NCBI GenBank assembly: GCA_035714005.1
Contig: DASTMQ010000548.1
Coordinates: forward strand, 1 to 5,874
Source: AWTP1-13 sp035714005
GTDB lineage: Bacteria; Pseudomonadota; Alphaproteobacteria; Rhizobiales; Hyphomicrobiaceae
Length of the DNA stretch: 5,874 bases
Reading direction: 5' to 3'
The position numbers and the translations under genes are program-made. The notes under the pieces are model-generated. The model was not told the origin of the DNA and did no database searches. It was given only the letters and a program-made list of their open reading frames with translations. Shown here piece after piece: positions 1 to 4,990 of the stretch. Every line of letters begins with the position of its first letter. The first letter of the stretch is position 1.

Positions 1-1
1 T

Positions 2-370
2 ATGGGTGGATCGCTAGCAAAGATCGCAGTCTTGCTGTTGGCGCTGGGTGTTGGCCCCGTCTGCCAGGCGCAATCGCCGGGCACGGGGGACGATCAGGAC
101 ACCGCCGGGCTCCATGCCGAGATGCTGAGCGCTCCCGTGTATGCGGCGGACGGCGTGCTGATCGGACAGGTCAGCGACATTTCCTACGACGAGGACGATC
201 AGCCCAAACGGGTCCGCATGACCAGCGACAAGGTATTGGGATTGGGTGTACGCACGCTCGAAATTCCGGCCGGGCTCTTCACCGTGCTCCGCGGCGCCGT
301 CGTCGTCGACCTGCCGACCGAGGCGGTGCAGACCCTGCCCGAGCTGACGGAACAGGAAGACGAGCGCTAG
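2..370 (+). CDS. Small exported PRC-barrel domain protein
   Basis: A 122-residue protein ending in TAG at 368-370. The N-terminus looks like a Sec signal peptide: a short basic start with Lys7, a hydrophobic core at about residues 8-20, and a likely cleavage site after the Ala in VCQA (residue 23). There is no proper lipobox. The mature part carries a PRC-barrel-like beta fold at about residues 43-114. It opens with APVYAADGVLIGQVSDISYD and continues through the LGLGVRTLEIPAG stretch, the usual pattern of a residue-binding barrel with a Gly-rich turn. PRC-barrels act in protein or RNA binding in many contexts (RimM, photosynthetic reaction centre H subunit, stress proteins), so the exact role cannot be read from the sequence. 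Export suggests a periplasmic or envelope role. The ATG at base 2 gives a sensible signal peptide, but no upstream sequence is visible, so a longer start cannot be excluded. The next gene is co-oriented, 179 bases downstream, and also encodes an exported protein. Confidence 0.85.
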   Translation: MGGSLAKIAVLLLALGVGPVCQAQSPGTGDDQDTAGLHAEMLSAPVYAADGVLIGQVSDISYDEDDQPKRVRMTSDKVLGLGVRTLEIPAGLFTVLRGAVVVDLPTEAVQTLPELTEQEDER

Positions 371-426
371 TCCCCGCTACGGCGCAGTCCCCGGCGGAGG
401 CAGGCGCGGGCGAGGAGGCGGGCGCC

Positions 427-436
427 GGCGGCCGCC
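427..436. repeat. 10-base perfect palindrome in the spacer between the PRC-barrel and DUF2865 genes
   Basis: GGCGGCCGCC reads the same on both strands and lies in an almost pure G/C stretch (about 410-460) of the 179-base spacer 371-549. It has no loop and no following T tract, so it is not a standard intrinsic terminator. In such GC-rich DNA a palindrome of this length may be chance. No clear promoter or gene is visible in the rest of the spacer. Confidence 0.3.
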
Positions 437-549
437 CCGGGCGCGCGCCACGCCGGCCAAACAACCCACGTCGATCCCGGAACTGAGCGGCAGCGCCGAC
501 GTTTTGCGCCAGTCCCTTCTGGCCCGCCCGCGAGAAATTTTTGCCCACC

Positions 550-1272
550 ATGCAGCGCCTGCTCCTTTCCATTCTGGCCGCCGCATGCCTGGCGGGCCTC
601 GGGCTGGTGCTGCCCCGCGCTGGTGGTGGGCTCAGCGCGCTTCCTCTGGGACCCGGCAATGGGGCTCATCCGAGCAGCACCCGCGAGCTTGTGCCGGCGG
701 CCGACTGGTTTCAGGAGATTTTTCGCGGCCTGCGCGGCGACGATCGGCGGCGTGAGGATCGCGGCAATCGGGGCCGCGAGAATTGGGATCAGGGCAGCCC
801 GCGTAGCTTCAATTTCGACGACGATGACGAGCGGGAAAGCCGCCAAAGTGCCGGTGGCACCTTCCGCACCATGTGTGTGCGCCTGTGCGACGGCTTTCCA
901 ATTCCAATGAGCTTCAGCACGACTAGGTCTCAGTTTGCCAAAGATGCGCGCCGCTGTGCCCAGGCTTGCCCCGCTGGACGTCTTTTCGTCTACCGCAACC
1001 CGGGCGGAGAACTGGAGGATATGGTCGACCTCGAGGGGCGCGCCTACCGCCAGCTGCCCACCGCCTTTTTGCACCAAAGCACCTACGTCGAAAACTGCAC
1101 GTGCCAGGGCAATCCTTGGGATCCTGCCGTCATCGCCCGGCACCGGAGCTATGCGGCGCAAGCCTCCGCCGAGGCCGAAGGCAAAGCCAAGCCGCCGACG
1201 CGTTCGCAAGGCCGCGTCGGGAAAAGCCAACGCTGGGTGCAAAATAGCGCGCCAGACGGCGAACGCCGCTAG
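550..1272 (+). CDS. Exported DUF2865 domain-containing protein
   Basis: A 240-residue protein of unknown function, ending in TAG. Residues 1-21 form a signal peptide or N-terminal anchor: a basic Arg3 followed by a long Leu/Ala/Gly run. Residues about 60-100 are a very polar linker of Arg, Asp, Glu, Asn and Gly, including the acidic run FNFDDDDERE. The DUF2865 core lies at about residues 102-187 and is recognisable from FRTMCVRLCDGFPIPMSFST, then RRCAQACPAG, LFVYRNPGGELEDMVDLEG and ENCTC. Six cysteines in three pairs (109/113, 136/140, 183/185) could form disulfides in the periplasm or bind metal; this is inference. The tail from about residue 195 is rich in Ala, Lys and Arg and probably disordered. 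I chose ATG 550 over TTG 541 because it places the signal peptide at the N-terminus. The Shine-Dalgarno sequence is poor: only GAGAAA at 532-537. DUF2865 proteins are, to my knowledge, mostly from Hyphomicrobiales. The stop lies 49 bases from that of the convergent ndh gene. Confidence 0.88.
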   Translation: MQRLLLSILAAACLAGLGLVLPRAGGGLSALPLGPGNGAHPSSTRELVPAADWFQEIFRGLRGDDRRREDRGNRGRENWDQGSPRSFNFDDDDERESRQSAGGTFRTMCVRLCDGFPIPMSFSTTRSQFAKDARRCAQACPAGRLFVYRNPGGELEDMVDLEGRAYRQLPTAFLHQSTYVENCTCQGNPWDPAVIARHRSYAAQASAEAEGKAKPPTRSQGRVGKSQRWVQNSAPDGERR

Positions 1273-1321
1273 GAAATGAGGCCAAGCAGGCATGGCGACG
1301 CCGACCAAGGCAAGGCGCGGC

Positions 1322-2710
1322 TTAGTGGAGCTTCACATGCGGCTCCGTGCGCCGCGTGATGACGCGGGCAAGGGTATCCAGCAAAACCTTGGCCGGCCCG
1401 TGCAAGGCCAGCTGATGCATCTTGTAGAGCGACCGGTACATCAGGCGGGCAATATAGCCCTCGATGAACAGGTTGCGGCCGATCAGGTGGCCCATCAGAC
1501 TGCCGACGGTGGAGTAGTGACCAAGCGCCACCAGGGAGCCGAAATCGTGGTAGCGCCAGGGCAGCAAAGGCTGACCGGCCAGGCGGCGTTTGATCTGCTT
1601 TAGCATGTGCGATGCCTGCTGGTGAGCAGCTTGGGCACGCGGAGGCACGCTTTGTTCATGTCCGGGCCACGGGCAGGCAGCGCAGTCGCCAATCGCGAAA
1701 ATGTTGGGATCGCGCGTGGTCGCAAGCGTCGCCAGCACCACGAGCTGGTTGAGGCGGTTGGTCTCCAGCCCGTCAAGCGTCTTGAGCACGTCGGGTGCCT
1801 TCACACCGGCAGCCCATACCACGAGTTCTGCGGCAATGAAGCGACCGCTCGCCAGCCGCACGCCGTTGGGCAGCACCTCGGCGACGAGCGCCGAGGTATG
1901 GATTTCGACTTGCAGGCCTTCGAGCAGCTTTTGCGCGGCCGTCGAGAGCCGCTCCGGCAGCGCCGGCAGAATGCGCGGGGCGGCCTCGATCAGGTGGATC
2001 TTGATGTGCTTGTCGGGGTCGATGCGATCGAGCCCGAAAGCGATCAACTGGCGCATGGTGCGATGCAGCTCGGCCGCGAGCTCCGTGCCGGTGGCGCCGG
2101 CGCCAATGATGGCAACCTGCAGTTGTTCGGGGCGCAGCGGCTCCGCCTGCGTGTGCGCACGAATCAAAGCGTTGACCAGGCGACGGTGGAAGCGTTCGGC
2201 TTCATCCTGGCTCTCGAGCAGAATTGCATAGTCCTTGGCGCCGGGTGTGCCAAAGTCATTGCTGAGGCTGCCGATGGCGATCACGAGGGTGTCATAGGGC
2301 ACCGACTGCCGCTCGGTGACAATAATGCCGTCCTCATCGCTGAACGGAGCGACCTGGACCAGCCGGCGCTCGCGGTCGACCCCGACCATCTCGCCGATCC
2401 GATAGCGGAAGCCGTGCCAGTGCGCCTGCGCCAGGTAGTCGAGCTCGTGCGTGCCGATGTCCATGCTACCCGCGGCGACTTCGTGCAGCAGCGGCTTCCA
2501 CAGGTGCGTGCGCTTTTTTTCGATCAAGGTCACAGCGGCTTTGCCACGTCGTCCGAGCTTGTCGCCGAGCCGGGTGACGAGCTCGAGCCCGCCCGCGCCA
2601 CCGCCAACCACGACAATCCGGTGCAAGCCCTGGTGCGCAGCCTCGGCAGGCGGGCGATCATCGGCCCTTGCTAATGGCGTGAGAACCTCAGTTGGTCCAG
2701 ACATTGGCAT
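1322..2710 (-). CDS. ndh: Type II NADH:quinone oxidoreductase (NDH-2)
   Basis: A complete 462-residue single-subunit flavoprotein that passes electrons from NADH through FAD to membrane quinone without pumping protons. It works on the cytoplasmic face of the inner membrane. The FAD-binding Rossmann motif is VVVGGGAGG (33-41), with Glu64 at the end of the second strand for the ribose. HLWKPLLHEVAAG (69-81) is the NDH-2 signature. The NADH-binding fold has IIGAGATGTELAAEL (201-215), with Glu242 where NADH-specific enzymes carry an acid. AAGVKAP (300-306), FAIGDCA (338-344) and PPRAQAAHQQA (356-366) complete the FAD and quinone region. The last 44 residues (419-462) match the amphipathic membrane-anchoring tail of E. 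coli Ndh, as in the RMHQIALHG and RPRLKLH parts of that protein, and the whole protein resembles it closely. The frame stays open well upstream to 3133, but the extension is Ala/Arg-rich and unlike any NDH-2. ATG 2710 follows GAAGGGA; ATG 2704, two codons in, is an equally reasonable start. Confidence 0.95.
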   Translation of the reverse strand: MPMSGPTEVLTPLARADDRPPAEAAHQGLHRIVVVGGGAGGLELVTRLGDKLGRRGKAAVTLIEKKRTHLWKPLLHEVAAGSMDIGTHELDYLAQAHWHGFRYRIGEMVGVDRERRLVQVAPFSDEDGIIVTERQSVPYDTLVIAIGSLSNDFGTPGAKDYAILLESQDEAERFHRRLVNALIRAHTQAEPLRPEQLQVAIIGAGATGTELAAELHRTMRQLIAFGLDRIDPDKHIKIHLIEAAPRILPALPERLSTAAQKLLEGLQVEIHTSALVAEVLPNGVRLASGRFIAAELVVWAAGVKAPDVLKTLDGLETNRLNQLVVLATLATTRDPNIFAIGDCAACPWPGHEQSVPPRAQAAHQQASHMLKQIKRRLAGQPLLPWRYHDFGSLVALGHYSTVGSLMGHLIGRNLFIEGYIARLMYRSLYKMHQLALHGPAKVLLDTLARVITRRTEPHVKLH

Positions 2711-2713
2711 TGA

Positions 2714-2720
2714 TCCCTTC
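2714..2720 (-). promoter_or_regulatory. Ribosome binding site for ndh
   Basis: Read on the minus strand this is GAAGGGA. Its AAGG core ends 5 bases before the ATG at 2710 and 11 bases before the ATG at 2704. It supports initiation here rather than at any far-upstream codon in the same open frame, but does not by itself separate the two nearby ATGs. Confidence 0.5.
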
Positions 2721-3158
2721 AGCGACTTGATTGCCAGCGCGCCGCAACTTTTGCCCTCATGCGCGCCCCGGCGCGATGCCATGCCCGTTGCAAACCTCCA
2801 CTCAAAACCATCGCCAGCCAGCTCGCCGACACCAGGGCCGCACGGCAGCCAACCCACCGCTGGCGGGATGACGTTTGCGGGCCGCGCCGCCGACGCCCCT
2901 CCCGGCGCGACGGCCGCGACCACGCCGGCGCCTGCATGCGGGAGGCATGCCCGGCGCGCCGCAAAGCTTGGCGCGTCCGAACCGACCCGTCGGCGGTTGC
3001 GAGGCCAACCGGCCCGAGCCAAAAGCCTACAAAGAGCCCGCGCCCGCCTCAAGCCGTCACAGGGCCGCGCCAGCGCATCGCCGCCGCCGGCAGAGCTTTT
3101 TTTCGGACTGCCGTGGGCCTGGCCTTGCGGCACCCTGGCTCGGCCGCGTCAGCTAACT

Positions 3159-3179
3159 GCGCACACCGCGACGGTGCGC
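3159..3179. repeat. Imperfect inverted repeat (potential hairpin)
   Basis: GCG and CGC flank the perfect arms CACCG and CGGTG around a CGA loop, with a two-base CA bulge on the left side, giving up to eight base pairs. An alternative pairing joins GCGCAC to GTGCGC with a nine-base loop. No T tract follows, so this is not an obvious terminator. It could be an operator-like site or an RNA structure; chance is also possible in this base composition. Confidence 0.3.
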
Positions 3180-3273
3180 TGCCCGTCTGCTGTGGGAGCA
3201 AAGCCCGCTCACCGCAACCACGCTTTAGTCGCCTCGCAGCACGGGCTCGGCCCTGGCTCAAAACGGGGGCGTG

Positions 3274-3293
3274 GGGCGCGCGCGGCGGCGCCC
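3274..3293. repeat. GC-rich inverted repeat upstream of the TcuA-like gene
   Basis: Arms GGGCGC (3274-3279) and GCGCCC (3288-3293) surround an eight-base loop. This lies nine bases before another perfect hairpin at 3302-3318, so a transcript through here could fold into two stacked stems. The surroundings are nearly all G and C, which weakens the case for selection. Confidence 0.3.
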
Positions 3294-3301
3294 AGCCGCG
3301 C

Positions 3302-3318
3302 GGGCAGCGGTGCTGCCC
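3302..3318. repeat. Perfect 7-base-pair hairpin upstream of the TcuA-like gene
   Basis: GGGCAGC, a GGT loop, then GCTGCCC: a compact, fully paired stem-loop. A T run exists only at 3337-3341, some 18 bases after the stem, too far for a standard intrinsic terminator. It lies about 155 bases upstream of the chosen start at 3474, so it could be a leader structure or a dyad site for a regulator. Function is unproven. Confidence 0.4.
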
Positions 3319-3463
3319 ACGTTTGGCGCGCTTGCATTTTTCTCCCGGCGAGGCCCACACTGACCATGGACCTCACGGGAGACGGACCAGATCGGACCTT
3401 GCCCGCGCCTGAGACCCGGCGCCGGCAGGCTCATTCGATGCGACAACACACGAAGTGGGACGC

Positions 3464-3467
3464 AAGG
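3464..3467 (+). promoter_or_regulatory. Ribosome binding site for the TcuA-like gene
   Basis: AAGG sits six bases before ATG 3474. It helps choose this start over the in-frame ATGs at 3438 and 3366, which would add 12 or 36 residues not expected before the Rossmann fold of this family. Confidence 0.5.
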
Positions 3468-3473
3468 CGCAAG

Positions 3474-4976
3474 ATGTCGAACACCTTACCGAAATCGGCA
3501 GATGTTGTGATCGTTGGCGCCGGCAACGCCGCGCTCTGCGCCGCCTTGGCGGCGGCGGAAAGCGGTGTGTCGGTGCTGGTGCTCGAACGCGCCCCGCTGG
3601 CGGAGGCGGGCGGCAACAGCCGCTTCACGGCCGGGGCCTTTCGCTGCGTCTACGACGGCGTCGACGACCTCAAAGCGCTCATGCCCGATCTTACCGCGGC
3701 GGAGATCGACAACACCGATTTTGGCACCTACACGGAAGCTCAGTTTTTTGACGACATGGGGCGTCTGACCGAATACCGCACCGACCCGGAACTGTGCGAA
3801 ATCCTGGTCACCCGCAGCAAGAGCACGATGCAGTGGATGCGAAGCAAAGGTATTCGCTTCGCCCCGATCTATGGCCGCCAGGCCTTCAAGGTCGAAGGCA
3901 AATTCAAGTTCTGGGGCGGCTTGACGGTTGAGTCTTGGGGCGGCGGTCCCGGCCTCGTCGAGGCCCTGACCAAATCTGCCTCCCGTGCCGGCATTACCAT
4001 TGCCTATCAGGCAAGGGCGCTATCGCTTCTGAGCGACGACGACGGCGTCAAGGGCGTGACCGTGCGCTACCAGGGCAAAACCAGCGAGATTGCGGCCAAG
4101 TGCGTCGTGCTTGCGGCCGGTGGTTTCCAGGCCAACGCCGAATGGCGCACGCGCTACATGGGACCGGGCTGGGAGCTGGCCAAGGTCCGCGGCACGCGCT
4201 TTAATACCGGCGATGGCATCCGCATGGCGCTCGATGTCGGGGCGCAGCCAACGGGCAACTGGTCGGGCGGCCACGCCGTGGCTTGGGATCGCAATGCCCC
4301 CGAATTCGGCGATCTCAGCGTGGGCGACAACTTCCAAAAACACAATTATCCCTTCTCGATCATGATCAACGCCAATGGTGAGCGTTTCGTCGACGAGGGC
4401 GCCGACTTTCGCAACTACACCTACGCCAAGTACGGGCGCGTGATCCTTTCCCAGCCGGGGCAGTTTTGTTGGCAAATTTTCGATGCCAAGGTGCTGCACC
4501 TCTTGCGCGATGAGTACCGCATCAAGCGCGTGACCAAGGTGCGCGCCGAGACGCTCGAGGAACTGGTCGGCAAGCTCGATGACGTCAATTCCGCCAAGGC
4601 GCTTGAGACCATCAAGGCCTACAACGCCGCCGTGAAGAAGGACGTGCCGTTCAATCCCAACATCAAGGATGGACGCGGGACCGAGGGCCTCGCCATAGCC
4701 AAATCCAACTGGGCCATCGTGTTGGACACCCCGCCCTTCGAAGCCTATGCCGTCACCTGCGGTCTGACCTTCACCTTCGGTGGTCTCAAGATCGACGGCA
4801 GCGCCCGGGTCATCGACACCGACGGCGAAGTGATCCCAGGCCTCTACGCCGCCGGCGAACTGGTCGGCGGCCTGTTCTACTTCAACTATCCGGGCGGCAG
4901 CGGGCTGATGAACGGCGCCGTGTTCGGGCGCATCGCCGGCACCACGGCCGGCCAGCGCGCGGCACAGAGCCCATAA
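3474..4976 (+). CDS. tcuA: FAD-dependent dehydrogenase, TcuA (tricarballylate dehydrogenase)-like
   Basis: A complete 500-residue flavoprotein of the fumarate reductase/succinate dehydrogenase flavoprotein superfamily, closest in my judgement to TcuA. In Salmonella TcuA oxidises tricarballylate to cis-aconitate, with TcuB taking the electrons. The FAD-binding Rossmann motif is VVIVGAGNAALCAALAA (11-27), with Glu38 for the ribose. GGNSRFTAGAF (46-56) is the family loop after the second strand. VVLAAGGF (211-218) and NTGDG (244-248) close the FAD site. NGERFVDEG (301-309) lies in the catalytic capping region. PGLYAAGELVGG (455-466) and GGSGLMNGAVFGRIAG (474-489) form the C-terminal FAD-binding part. 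No signal peptide or membrane helix is seen, so it is probably cytoplasmic. It is somewhat longer than the roughly 465 residues of Salmonella TcuA. No TcuB, TcuC transporter or TcuR regulator is visible, so the tricarballylate substrate is not established and the symbol is given at family level. The start at ATG 3474 has AAGG at 3464-3467 and places the Rossmann fold near the N-terminus. Confidence 0.85.
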   Translation: MSNTLPKSADVVIVGAGNAALCAALAAAESGVSVLVLERAPLAEAGGNSRFTAGAFRCVYDGVDDLKALMPDLTAAEIDNTDFGTYTEAQFFDDMGRLTEYRTDPELCEILVTRSKSTMQWMRSKGIRFAPIYGRQAFKVEGKFKFWGGLTVESWGGGPGLVEALTKSASRAGITIAYQARALSLLSDDDGVKGVTVRYQGKTSEIAAKCVVLAAGGFQANAEWRTRYMGPGWELAKVRGTRFNTGDGIRMALDVGAQPTGNWSGGHAVAWDRNAPEFGDLSVGDNFQKHNYPFSIMINANGERFVDEGADFRNYTYAKYGRVILSQPGQFCWQIFDAKVLHLLRDEYRIKRVTKVRAETLEELVGKLDDVNSAKALETIKAYNAAVKKDVPFNPNIKDGRGTEGLAIAKSNWAIVLDTPPFEAYAVTCGLTFTFGGLKIDGSARVIDTDGEVIPGLYAAGELVGGLFYFNYPGGSGLMNGAVFGRIAGTTAGQRAAQSP

Positions 4977-4990
4977 ACCGCCGTGCGCTT

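Larger units (their letters stand above)
2711..3473. other. Long divergent intergenic region with no credible gene
   Basis: This 763-base spacer separates the starts of ndh (leftward) and the TcuA-like gene (rightward), so it should hold both promoters. Open frames cross it on both strands, but their translations are Arg/Ala/Pro-rich, lack recognisable domains and look like by-products of high GC. Visible landmarks are CGCGCC-CC-GGCGCG at 2762-2775, CGGTTG/CAACCG at 2994-3011, a run of seven T at 3097-3103, the hairpins at 3159-3179, 3274-3293 and 3302-3318, and an A/T-rich patch TTGCATTTTTC at 3332-3342. I could not identify a sigma-70 promoter pair with confidence in either direction, nor a known riboswitch or tRNA. 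A small RNA or decayed gene remains possible. Confidence 0.6.

Noticed and set aside
367..1308. 313-codon minus-strand open frame opposite the DUF2865 gene
   Set aside because: Antisense to a gene with a recognised domain and signal peptide; its own translation has no recognisable family.
1607..2674. 355-codon plus-strand open frame opposite ndh
   Set aside because: It is fully antisense to a confidently identified gene. Long antisense frames are common in high-GC coding DNA and this one shows no domain.
2934..2950. Repeated GCATGC (2934-2939 and 2945-2950) as an operator
   Set aside because: Two copies of a six-base palindrome five bases apart are easily produced by chance and match no operator I know.
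3088..3113. CGGCAG/CTGCCG inverted repeat around a T7 run, as a terminator
   Set aside because: The T run is inside the 14-base loop rather than after the stem, and no gene in either direction ends nearby.
2711..3133. Minus-strand extension upstream of ndh giving a 603-residue protein
   Set aside because: The extra residues are Arg/Ala/Pro-rich with no NDH-2 homology, and a ribosome binding site lies directly before ATG 2710.
3332..3361. TTGCAT ... CACACT as a sigma-70 promoter for the TcuA-like gene
   Set aside because: The -35-like half is partial, the spacer is 18 bases and the -10 match is poor, so I could not support it.
2759..3412. 217-codon plus-strand open frame in the divergent spacer
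   Set aside because: Very rich in Arg, Ala and Pro with scattered Cys and His, no domain, and no good ribosome binding site. It looks like non-coding GC-rich DNA.
2451..3473. Very long plus-strand open frame continuing into the TcuA-like gene
   Set aside because: The first part runs antisense through the start of ndh and across the spacer. Its translation is low in complexity and has no domain; the recognisable protein begins at 3474.
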